A DNA stretch of 6,240 nucleotides from Chitinophagia bacterium (GTDB taxonomy: Bacteria > Bacteroidota > Bacteroidia > Chitinophagales > Chitinophagaceae): positions 1-6,240 of the forward strand of contig RGVM01000172.1 of the NCBI GenBank assembly GCA_010027295.1, given 5' to 3'. Both the position numbers and the translations under genes were made by a program. Each line of letters opens with the position of its first letter. The first letter of the stretch is position 1. The notes beneath the pieces are model-generated. The model saw only the letters and a program-made list of their open reading frames with translations, had not been told where the DNA came from and searched no databases. Positions 1 to 5,710 of this stretch are shown here, in pieces.

Positions 1-1
1 T

Positions 2-76
2 GCATATCCGCTGTCCATTCCCTGTGCGCCGCCGGGTGGCCGCCGGGGCCCCGAACAACTGAACCACTGGAAATGA
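2..76 (+). CDS. Possible C-terminal end of an upstream gene (partial)
   Basis: Frame 2 is open from the window edge to a TGA at 74-76. That stop overlaps the ATG of the next gene as ATGA, a common arrangement for translationally coupled genes. The readable tail ends in GRRGPEQLNHWK. It is too short to assign to a family. Frame 3 is also open to a TGA at 60-62 and frame 1 runs straight into the next gene, so the choice rests only on the ATGA overlap and a plausible residue composition. Confidence 0.3.
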   Translation, partial: AYPLSIPCAPPGGRRGPEQLNHWK

Positions 77-549
77 ATAATTGGAAATGGAATAAAAGGA
101 GCCGCATCCCTTACGTCCTCTTGGCTTTCGTCCTGCTGGCAGCTGCAGTAGCAGGCTATGCCTATCGAGAATTCCATCGGACCAAACCCGCGGGAGCCGA
201 GCTAAAGGAGGAGAGGACAGTGACGGCGGCCGCGCTCATCGCAGCATTCGCGAAGGATGAACCGTCGGCCACCGCCGCCAATGCCGGGCATGTGCTCGCC
301 GTCGAGGGTCTCCTGAAGACGACCGACCGATCTGACAGCACCCGGCCGGTCATCTTACTGACAGACGGGAGCTCCACCATATCGCTGCGCTTTCAATTGG
401 ACAGCAGCTTCCGGGCCGACCTGCAAGGACTCGCCCCCGGAACTCCCCTCCGTATGAAGGGCGTCTGCACCGGCTTCCAGCCCGATGACATGGGCCTCGG
501 TGCCGACATACTGTTCGACCGCAGCGTCATCCTATCCCCCAAACCGTAA
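73..549 (+). CDS. Membrane-anchored OB-fold protein, tRNA_anti-like family
   Basis: This is a 158-residue protein. Residues 1-11 are basic (KWNKRSR) and residues 12-31 form one hydrophobic segment, so it is probably an inner-membrane signal anchor with the rest in the periplasm. Residues about 48-155 look like the tRNA_anti-like OB-fold found in many Bacteroidota proteins: a helix (TAAALIAAFAKDE), then strands around VLAVEGLLK, VILLTDG and ISLRFQLD, then the conserved end MKGVCTGFQPDDMGLGADILFDRSVI. The family name comes from similarity to anticodon-binding OB-folds. Nucleic-acid binding is not shown for this secreted-looking form and its ligand is unknown. The ATG at 73 is chosen because it begins directly before the basic and hydrophobic anchor. 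The frame stays open upstream, but those codons do not look like part of the protein. The stop lies 7 nt before the YceI gene, suggesting co-transcription. Confidence 0.8.
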   Translation: MNNWKWNKRSRIPYVLLAFVLLAAAVAGYAYREFHRTKPAGAELKEERTVTAAALIAAFAKDEPSATAANAGHVLAVEGLLKTTDRSDSTRPVILLTDGSSTISLRFQLDSSFRADLQGLAPGTPLRMKGVCTGFQPDDMGLGADILFDRSVILSPKP

Positions 550-556
550 AAAAAAC

Positions 557-1126
557 ATGCACATGCGGACCCTCACCACCCTGTTCCTCTCCCTGCTCCT
601 ACTTCCCTCCTTCACGGACGCTCAGGACCGCTGGTTCACCAAGTCGGGCCGCATCCGCTTCGACGCCACTACCCAGGGCTCTCCCGAGGAGGTCGCAGGG
701 AACCATTCGACCGTCGTCTGCGTCCTCGACACGAAGACGGGCGCCCTCCAGTTCTCCGCACTCGTCAAGGGCTTCCAGTTCAAGGCGGCCCTCATGGAGG
801 AGCACTTCAACGAGAACTACATGGAGAGTGCGAAGTTCCCCAAGGCCGAGTTCCGCGGCACTGTCGTCGATAACGCCTCCGTGAACTATGGAAAGGACGG
901 CGCCTACAAGGTGCGGGTCAAGGGCAACCTCACCATTCACGGGGTGACGAAAGAGGTGACGACCGACGGACAGATCGTCGTGGGAGGTGGCAAAGTCGCG
1001 GCGAAGTCGACTTTCAACGTACCCCTCGCCGACCATGCGATCGAGATCCCGAGGCTCGTCGCCGACAAACTCGCCACGGTCGCCAAAGTGACCGTAGATT
1101 GCACCCTCGAGCCACTCAGGCAGTGA
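557..1126 (+). CDS. Secreted YceI-family protein
   Basis: This is a 189-residue protein with a signal peptide: hydrophobic residues 5-16 (LTTLFLSLLLLP) and probable cleavage near DAQ (residue 23). The mature part, about 165 residues, matches the length of the YceI lipocalin-like beta-barrel. Diagnostic blocks are FTKSGRIRFDATT near residue 27, FKAALMEEHFNENYMESAKFPKAEFRG (about 75-101, joined from two neighbouring motifs), and NLTIHGVTKEVTTDGQI (about 124-140). YceI proteins bind long hydrophobic molecules such as polyisoprenoids in their barrel. In Bacteroidota the actual ligand is mostly unknown. A second ATG at 563 (MRTLTT) would serve equally well, and both follow an A-rich run (about 548-555) that fits the start context of this phylum. 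The next gene follows after 21 nt, and YceI next to a DUF5777 barrel suggests a shared envelope role. Confidence 0.92.
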   Translation: MHMRTLTTLFLSLLLLPSFTDAQDRWFTKSGRIRFDATTQGSPEEVAGNHSTVVCVLDTKTGALQFSALVKGFQFKAALMEEHFNENYMESAKFPKAEFRGTVVDNASVNYGKDGAYKVRVKGNLTIHGVTKEVTTDGQIVVGGGKVAAKSTFNVPLADHAIEIPRLVADKLATVAKVTVDCTLEPLRQ

Positions 1127-1147
1127 CACCTATCAAACACGTCACCC

Positions 1148-2059
1148 ATGCACTCCCCCCAGCGCCTATCCGCTTTCATTCTTTTCCTCGCCATCTCATC
1201 TTCCGTCTGTGCCCAGCAGACGGACGACCTGCTTTCGCTCGTCGAGAAAGATGCAAAGCAGCAGAAGGAATATGTGAAGTCGGCCTTCAAATCCTCCCGC
1301 GTCATCAACGGCCATTCGATGGAGTTCCTCGCACCCGGTTTGATGGACTTCCGCATCCTCCACCGCTTCGGTCTCATCAACCAGGGCTATAGCAATTTCT
1401 TCGGTCTCGACCAGGCCAGCATGCGGATGGGCTTCGACTTCGGCATCACCCGGAACCTGATGCTCGGTGTGGGACGGAGTACCTATCGCAAGGAGGTCGA
1501 CGGCTTCGTGAAGTATGCTCCCATCCAGCAGTCCGTGGAGGGCGGTTCGCCCGTCACCGTCGCCCTGGTCGCCGGCGTCACCCTCAACACCCTCCCATGG
1601 GCGAACCCCAGCATCCGGAACTACTTCTCCTCGCGCCTGGCCTACTATTACCAGGCAATCGTAGGGCGCAAGTTCAACGAGGCCTTCACCCTGCAGGTCG
1701 CCCCCACGCTGGTGCATAACAACCTGGTGCCGCTGGCCTCGCAGCCCAACGACGTCGTGGCCCTCGGCATCGGTGGCCGCTACAAGGTCACGAAGCGTAT
1801 CGCCCTCACCTGGGACTATCACCACCTCTTCAACGGCATCGTCGCAGGACAGAACACGCATCCGCTGTCCCTCGGCATGGACATCGAGACGGGCGGCCAT
1901 GTCTTCCAGCTCCATGTCTCCAACGCGGTAGGCATGAACGAGCGGGCCTTCGTGACCGAGACGACCGGCAAATGGACCAACGGCGACATCCGGTTCGGCT
2001 TCAACCTGTCCCGCGTCTTCCAGCTCGGAAAGCGGAAATCGGCCGAAAAGGCCTGGTAG
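1148..2059 (+). CDS. DUF5777-like outer-membrane beta-barrel protein
   Basis: This is a 303-residue protein. Residues 8-21 form a signal peptide (SAFILFLAISSSVCA), with likely cleavage before QQTDD. The cysteine at 20 is not in a good lipobox. After a charged helix (about 25-47, DDLLSLVEKDAKQQKEYVKSAFK) comes the DUF5777 pattern: SSRVINGHSMEFLAPGLMDFRILHRFG (about 49-75, in two parts), then alternating polar/hydrophobic stretches typical of outer-membrane strands (MRMGFDFGITRNLMLGVGRS, VALGIGGRYKVTKRIALTWDY, HVFQLHVSNAVG). It ends with IRFGFNLSRVFQLGKRK, a C-terminal strand with aromatic residues. No biochemical role is established for the family. It is often seen beside YceI-like genes, as here. 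The TAG stop is followed by non-coding repeats, which shows that TAG is a normal stop in this genome. Confidence 0.85.
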   Translation: MHSPQRLSAFILFLAISSSVCAQQTDDLLSLVEKDAKQQKEYVKSAFKSSRVINGHSMEFLAPGLMDFRILHRFGLINQGYSNFFGLDQASMRMGFDFGITRNLMLGVGRSTYRKEVDGFVKYAPIQQSVEGGSPVTVALVAGVTLNTLPWANPSIRNYFSSRLAYYYQAIVGRKFNEAFTLQVAPTLVHNNLVPLASQPNDVVALGIGGRYKVTKRIALTWDYHHLFNGIVAGQNTHPLSLGMDIETGGHVFQLHVSNAVGMNERAFVTETTGKWTNGDIRFGFNLSRVFQLGKRKSAEKAW

Positions 2060-2275
2060 CCTTTCCGCCTGCTCACAGCCCCGCCTATCCCCCAAACCCC
2101 CGGTTTTCCTCAGAACTTCCTCCGGTAATCAGAACCTCCCTGGGATTTGAGAATCTGATTTGGGTTTGGCAACCCAGGCAGGATTTGGATTTCAAGACTC
2201 CCTGAATACACCCTCCGAGGGTGGGGGTACTCTCCAAGGGTATTTGCAAAAAGATAGATGGAGGGAACCCCACCT

Positions 2276-2395
2276 GGTTCTCAAACCCCCGTATGTCCTC
2301 AGAACCGGGGGTGGTTTTGAGAACTCCCCCCGGTTTCCAGAACCCGTACCGGTTCTCAAAACCCTTATATGTCCTCAGAACCGGGGGTGGTTTTG
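2276..2395. repeat. Higher-order 76-bp duplication inside the array
   Basis: The 28 bases at 2292-2319 recur without change at 2368-2395, exactly 76 bp (four 19-bp units) later. Including one single-base indel and a few substitutions, the similarity extends left to a shared GGTTCTCAAA starting at 2276 and 2351. Perfect identity here, against strong decay elsewhere in the array, suggests a recent amplification at the right end. Confidence 0.75.
2303..2335 (+). other. GC-rich hairpin within the repeat array
   Basis: AACCGGGGG (2303-2311) and CCCCCGGTT (2327-2335) are perfectly complementary, giving a 9-bp stem with a 15-nt loop. A second, overlapping option pairs GGTTTTGAGAAC (2313-2324) with GTTCTCAAAACC (2352-2363), 12 bp with a 27-nt loop. 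No T-run follows either stem, so an ordinary intrinsic terminator is not supported. Folding in RNA or cruciform formation in DNA is possible. Confidence 0.4.
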
Positions 2396-2421
2396 GAGGG
2401 TTTCCCCGTTGTGTCTGATGA

Positions 2422-2437
2422 TATGACTACAGTCATA
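2422..2437. promoter_or_regulatory. Palindrome upstream of the LolA-like gene, possible operator
   Basis: TATGACT (2422-2428), two bases, then AGTCATA (2431-2437) form a perfect 7-bp inverted repeat. A second inverted pair, GACTA (2425-2429) and TAGTC (2436-2440), overlaps it. The site is outside the 19-bp array and 11 bp before the GTG start of the ABC-cassette operon, the usual place for a dimeric repressor site. No promoter with the Bacteroidota consensus was recognised nearby and no regulator gene is in the window, so the role is inferred from position and symmetry. Confidence 0.35.
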
Positions 2438-2448
2438 GTCCGGGTGGC

Positions 2449-3126
2449 GTGGCGACCGCTACCTTTCCCGAAACGGCGGGATTGCATACAACGATATTCT
2501 TTGTTTTCATCTGGGTCGCGGCCCAGGCATGGGGTCAGGATGCGAAGGATATCGTCCGCCGGGCGGAGGCCCGTACGCGCGGGGGATCCTCCGCCTCGCG
2601 GCTGACCATCACGACGGTGCGGCCCACCTGGAAGCGGGAGATGGCCGTCAAGGCCTGGACGCAGGGTAACGACCTGACCCTCATACTGGTCACCGCACCG
2701 GCCAAGGACAAGGGCATCGTTTTCCTCCGGCGAGGCCGGGAGGTCTGGAACTGGATCCCATCCATCGAGCGGAACATCAAGCTCCCGCCTTCGATGATGG
2801 GGCAGTCGTGGATGGGCACCGACTTCACCAACGACGACCTTGTCAAAGAGGCGTCCATCGTCGAGGACTACGAGCATCGGCTGGAAGGGGAGGACAGCGT
2901 CGGGGGAAGGCTCTGCCACCGCATCCGGCTCACGCCGAAGCCCGAGGCATCGGTCGTCTGGGGTCGGCTCGTGATGTGGGTGGACAAGCGCGACCTGCTG
3001 ATGCTGCGCACCGAGTACTACGACGAGGCGGGGGGGCTGGCCAACACCCTGATGGCCTCCGACGTGAGGATGCTGGGGGGACGGCTGCTGCCCGGCCGCG
3101 TCGAGATGGTTCCGGCCGACAAGTAG
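2449..3126 (+). CDS. LolA-like outer membrane lipoprotein-sorting protein, cut short by an in-frame TAG
   Basis: This reads as 225 residues from a GTG start to TAG. Residues 14-28 are hydrophobic and resemble a signal peptide, with probable cleavage at AWG/Q near 29-30. The body matches the LolA_like (outer membrane lipoprotein-sorting) family: LTITTVRPTWKREMAVKAW (52-70), LILVTAPAKDKGIVFLRRG (78-96), VWNWIPSIERNIKLPPSMM (99-117), SWMGTDFTNDDLVKEASIVEDY (120-141, in two parts), TPKPEASVVWGRLVMWV (162-178) and VEMVPADK at the end. Such proteins are periplasmic carriers of hydrophobic cargo with a half-barrel fold, and here would work with the downstream ABC pump. The gene should continue 31 codons further (see the next entry). 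No ATG is available in frame after the stop at 2419. GTG at 2449 or TTG at 2482 are the options, and neither gives a basic n-region. The gene may be decaying, or the TAG may be a sequence error. Confidence 0.8.
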   Translation: MATATFPETAGLHTTIFFVFIWVAAQAWGQDAKDIVRRAEARTRGGSSASRLTITTVRPTWKREMAVKAWTQGNDLTLILVTAPAKDKGIVFLRRGREVWNWIPSIERNIKLPPSMMGQSWMGTDFTNDDLVKEASIVEDYEHRLEGEDSVGGRLCHRIRLTPKPEASVVWGRLVMWVDKRDLLMLRTEYYDEAGGLANTLMASDVRMLGGRLLPGRVEMVPADK

Positions 3127-3222
3127 GGCCACAGGACCGTGATGACCTATCTGGACCTCGTCTTCGACCCGCCACTCCCGCCACAGTTCTTCACCACACA
3201 GCAGATGCCCAAGGTGCAATGA
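3127..3222 (+). pseudogene. Severed C-terminal end of the LolA-like gene
   Basis: Directly after the TAG the same frame stays open for 31 codons to TGA at 3220-3222. It encodes GHRTVMTYLDLVFDPPLPPQ followed by FFTTQQMPKVQ. This fits the usual end of the LolA_like family, where VPADK is followed by a residue, then a GxxTVMxY strand, a phi-F-D/N-P stretch and FF near the end. The final TGA overlaps the ATG of the permease as ATGA. Together these show that the ancestral gene ran to 3222 and that a single codon became TAG. CAG, AAG or GAG to TAG would each need one base change. Confidence 0.8.
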
Positions 3223-4433
3223 TACTCCGGCTCACCTGGCGGAACCTATGGCGCAACCCGCGCCGCACGCTCATCACGGCTGCCTCGGTGGTGTTCGCCG
3301 TCGTCCTCGCGGTCTTCATGCAGTCGCTGCAGCAGGGGACCTTCGACCGGCTGGTGCGCAATGTCGTGGGCTTCCATTCGGGATATGCGCAGGTGCATGC
3401 GCGCGGCTACTGGGACGAGCCCGTCATCGACAACGCGTTCCCGGAGGATGACAGCCTCTCAGCCGCCATCCTCGCCGTCCCGGGCGTAAGGGGGCTCGTG
3501 CCGCGACTCGAATGCTACGCCCTCGCCTCGGCCGGTGAGATCACCCGCGGTTGCCGCGTCACCGGCATATCGCCGAGCGCGGAGGACGCCATGACGCGGC
3601 TCGCCTCCCGCGTGGTGCGTGGGCGCTATCTCCGGGACGGCTCTGCGTCGGTCCTCCTGGCGGCCGGGCTGGCGAGGCGCCTCGGCATCGACGTGGGGGA
3701 TACGCTTGTACTGCTGGGACAGGGCTACCATGGCGGTATCGCCGCGGGCCGCTATCCGGTCGCCGGCATCGTCTCCTTCCGTGCCCCACAACTAGACGCC
3801 TCGATGGTCTATCTCACGCTGGAGGAGGCGCGCGTCCTGCTGGGGAGCGATGGACTGCTCACCTCCCTGGCCATCGACATCGAGGATCCAGGCCGGCTCG
3901 GTGCGATGATGGCGTCACTTTCACCTGTCGTCGACGAGCGTTACGAGCTCATGTCATGGCAGGAGATGATGCCCGAGATCGACCAGCACATCCGTTCCGA
4001 CGCCATCGGATTCTATGTCTGGACGGGGGTGCTGTACCTGATCATCGCCTTCGGCATCTTCAGCACGCTGCTGATGATGACGGCGGAGCGAAAGCAGGAA
4101 TTCGGGATGCTGGTGGCCATCGGGATGCGTAGGGGAAGGGTAGCCAAGATGCTTATGGCCGAGTCGCTGCTCATCTCCCTGACGGGCGTATTTGCGGGCA
4201 TGGCCCTATCCCTGCCGCTGGTGCTATTTGCCGAGCGGCATCCTATCCGTTTCGTAGGGGAGGGGGCCCGCGCCTTCGAGCAATGGGGCTTCGAGCCGGT
4301 GATGCCCACTATCACAGATCCCGCAATCTTCCTTCGGCAGTCGGCCATCGTGCTGGCGATTGCGGTCGTGACAGGCCTCTACCCGGCCTGGAAGGCCATG
4401 CGCATCGACCCGGTGTCCGACATGCGGCGATGA
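3219..4433 (+). CDS. ABC transporter permease, FtsX/MacB (LolC/E-like) type, first copy
   Basis: This is a 404-residue permease with the MacB/LolCE layout. TM1 is at 17-37 (TLITAASVVFAVVLAVFMQSL), followed by a large periplasmic domain (about 40-262). TM2 is at 266-287 (YVWTGVLYLIIAFGIFSTLL), TM3 at about 313-337 and TM4 at about 373-390. The cytoplasmic loop after TM2 has ERKQEFGMLVAIGMRRGRV (290-308), the coupling-helix region of this family, and the C-terminus ends YPAWKAMRIDPVSDMRR, the usual family ending. The N-terminus WRNLWRNPRRTL is shared with the second permease. The ATG at 3219 is chosen because the protein begins with this motif. It overlaps the natural stop of the LolA-like gene (ATGA). 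If ribosomes really stop at the TAG 93 nt upstream, coupling by this overlap is lost, though AAGGTG at 3211-3216 could act as a weak ribosome site. It probably pairs with the second permease and the ATPase. Confidence 0.93.
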   Translation: MILRLTWRNLWRNPRRTLITAASVVFAVVLAVFMQSLQQGTFDRLVRNVVGFHSGYAQVHARGYWDEPVIDNAFPEDDSLSAAILAVPGVRGLVPRLECYALASAGEITRGCRVTGISPSAEDAMTRLASRVVRGRYLRDGSASVLLAAGLARRLGIDVGDTLVLLGQGYHGGIAAGRYPVAGIVSFRAPQLDASMVYLTLEEARVLLGSDGLLTSLAIDIEDPGRLGAMMASLSPVVDERYELMSWQEMMPEIDQHIRSDAIGFYVWTGVLYLIIAFGIFSTLLMMTAERKQEFGMLVAIGMRRGRVAKMLMAESLLISLTGVFAGMALSLPLVLFAERHPIRFVGEGARAFEQWGFEPVMPTITDPAIFLRQSAIVLAIAVVTGLYPAWKAMRIDPVSDMRR

Positions 4434-4470
4434 GGCGAGCCGGAAAAGAAAATAAATACAAATATTACTA
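4434..4470 (+). promoter_or_regulatory. AT-rich intergenic leader before the second permease
   Basis: From about 4441 to 4470 the sequence is strongly A/T-rich (AAAAGAAAATAAATACAAAT and onward), in sharp contrast to the GC-rich genes on both sides. Bacteroidota commonly use A-rich, unstructured start regions instead of Shine-Dalgarno sites, so this is best read as the translation initiation region of the second permease. No TAnnTTTG promoter element was found in it. Confidence 0.45.
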
Positions 4471-5682
4471 ATGCTTTTGAGGGTCGCATGGAGGAATATC
4501 TGGAGGAACCGGTCGCGGAGTCTCGTGATCATCGCATCCGTGGGCATAGGACTATGGGCCGGCATCTTCCTCATCGCCTTCTACAACGGCATGATCCGCC
4601 AGCGGATCCGCAGTGCCATCGACAGGGAGGTATCGCACCTTCAGATCCATCACCCGCGCTTCTCCGACGACCATGACCTGCGCTACCACCTCGGCGACGC
4701 CTACGGCATCCTGGACGTCCTCCGGAACGACCCCGGCGTCCTGGTGGCTGCCCCCCGCATCGTGGCACACGGCATGGTCTCGACCGCGGCGGGCAGCGCC
4801 GGTGCCGTGATCAACGGAGTGGACCCCGCCCTGGAGGCGCGCCTCACCCGGCTGGACGCCAAGGTGGCCGAGGGCGCCTATTTCACGGCCGGCGGACGTC
4901 AGGAGGTGATCGTAGGACAGCGCCTGGCCCGTCGGCTCCGGCTGACGCTGCACCGCAAGCTTGTGCTGACGGTGAGCGACCGGCAGGGCGGCCTCGCCAG
5001 CGCCGCCTTCCGCGTCACCGGCATATACCGGACGCCCAACACGCCATACGACGAGGCCAACCTCTTCATCCGCATCCCCGACGCCGCAGCGCTCTGCTCC
5101 ATGGCCGACTCGGTCAACGAGCTGGCCGTGCTGCTGCAGCGCGACGAGGCAGCTGACAGCCTCTCCACACATCTTTCCGCTGACTTCCCGCAATGGGAGG
5201 TGAAGGCGTGGAAGGACCTGGCGCCTGAGATGCAGGTGCTGGTGGCCACCACCGGCGGCATGCTGTATGTTTTTATGGGTGTTATCCTCCTTTCCCTCGG
5301 CTTCGGCATCGTCAACACGATGCTGATGGCTGTGCTGGAGCGCACCCGCGAGATCGGCATGCTCCTGGCGTTGGGGATGGCGCGCGGCCGTGTCTTCGGC
5401 ATGGTGCTCATCGAGACCTTCCTGCTCGTGATGGCCGGCTGTCCCGCAGGCATCGTGGCAGCCCTTGCCACTGTCGCCCTCACCAGCAGGAAGGGCATCG
5501 ACTTCACCGTCTTCTCGCGCGTGCTGGAGAGCTTCGGCTGGGAGACTCGGGTGTTTCCTCAACTGGGGCACGGCGACCTGTGGCGCATCGTGCTGCTGGT
5601 GGCCCTCACGGCCCTCCTGGCGGCACTGCTGCCGGCGAGGAGGGCGTTCAGCCTCGACCCCGCGGATGCCATGCGCGCATGA
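4471..5682 (+). CDS. ABC transporter permease, FtsX/MacB (LolC/E-like) type, second copy
   Basis: This is a 403-residue permease with the same design as its upstream neighbour. TM1 is at 18-38 (LVIIASVGIGLWAGIFLIAF), with a periplasmic domain at about 40-258. TM2 is at 263-287 (GMLYVFMGVILLSLGFGIVN), TM3 at about 313-336 and TM4 at about 372-388. ERTREIGMLLALGMARGRV (290-308) is the cytoplasmic coupling region and LLPARRAFSLDPADAMRA the family C-terminus. The opening WRNIWRNRSRSL mirrors WRNLWRNPRRTL of the first permease. The periplasmic domains are clearly different, so the pair is an old duplication that likely forms a heterodimer like LolC with LolE. The ATG at 4471 follows the A/T-rich leader, 37 nt after the first permease stops. 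The gene ends 28 nt before the chosen ATPase start. Substrate cannot be read from the sequence. Confidence 0.93.
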   Translation: MLLRVAWRNIWRNRSRSLVIIASVGIGLWAGIFLIAFYNGMIRQRIRSAIDREVSHLQIHHPRFSDDHDLRYHLGDAYGILDVLRNDPGVLVAAPRIVAHGMVSTAAGSAGAVINGVDPALEARLTRLDAKVAEGAYFTAGGRQEVIVGQRLARRLRLTLHRKLVLTVSDRQGGLASAAFRVTGIYRTPNTPYDEANLFIRIPDAAALCSMADSVNELAVLLQRDEAADSLSTHLSADFPQWEVKAWKDLAPEMQVLVATTGGMLYVFMGVILLSLGFGIVNTMLMAVLERTREIGMLLALGMARGRVFGMVLIETFLLVMAGCPAGIVAALATVALTSRKGIDFTVFSRVLESFGWETRVFPQLGHGDLWRIVLLVALTALLAALLPARRAFSLDPADAMRA

Positions 5683-5710
5683 GTGAAAAATGTCCGGGAA
5701 AAAGAAATAT

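Larger units (their letters stand above)
2079..2400. repeat. Degenerate 19-bp tandem repeat array (about 17 units)
   Basis: Cut into 19-bp steps from 2079, successive units line up, most ending in AAC. Examples are 2098-2116, 2117-2135, 2287-2305, 2306-2324, 2325-2343, 2344-2362 and 2363-2381. An approximate consensus is CCCCNNNGGTTTTCAGAAC, with C or G variable in the middle of the core. The inner half (GGTTYTSAGAACC across the unit junction) is close to a palindrome. One unit (2269-2286) has 18 bp. Units between about 2174 and 2268 are weak and keep the register only loosely. The array fills most of the 389-bp gap between the barrel gene and the LolA-like gene. Function is unknown. Possibilities are a decaying minisatellite, an array of protein-binding sites, or a folded RNA leader. 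Confidence 0.75.

Noticed and set aside
2047..2064. Hairpin over the stop codon of the barrel gene (AAAGGC / GCCTTT, 6-bp stem) as a terminator
   Set aside because: The stem is short, overlaps the coding end and is not followed by a T-run.
1196..2095. A 299-residue open frame on the minus strand
   Set aside because: It is a shadow of the DUF5777-like gene, with biased composition and no family features.
2161..2176. Hairpin TGGGTT-TGGC-AACCCA as a terminator
   Set aside because: The 6-bp stem is perfect but is followed by CAGG-type sequence, not T residues. It is part of the repeat array.
2079..2400. CRISPR array
   Set aside because: The units are 19 bp, contiguous and degenerate, with no unique spacers between identical repeats and no cas genes.
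2085..2426. Short open frames over the repeat array on both strands, giving peptides such as VLRTGGGFEN
   Set aside because: The unit is 19 bp, so every frame reads a 57-bp (19-codon) periodic peptide. These frames follow the repeat, lack domains, and overlap each other on both strands.
3124..3126. TAG as a reassigned sense codon (pyrrolysine or code change)
   Set aside because: The DUF5777-like gene ends at a TAG that is followed directly by non-coding repeats. No stop-codon recoding structure or machinery is visible in the window. A mutation or sequence error is simpler.
2808..3218. Upstream extension of the first permease frame, which is open from 2808
   Set aside because: The extra residues are low-complexity R/G/A-rich out-of-frame reading of the LolA-like gene. 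The permease N-terminal WRN motif begins at the ATG at 3219.
2365..3219. A 284-residue open frame on the minus strand covering the LolA-like gene
   Set aside because: The + strand carries conserved LolA-like motifs over the same bases. The minus-strand product has no recognisable motif.
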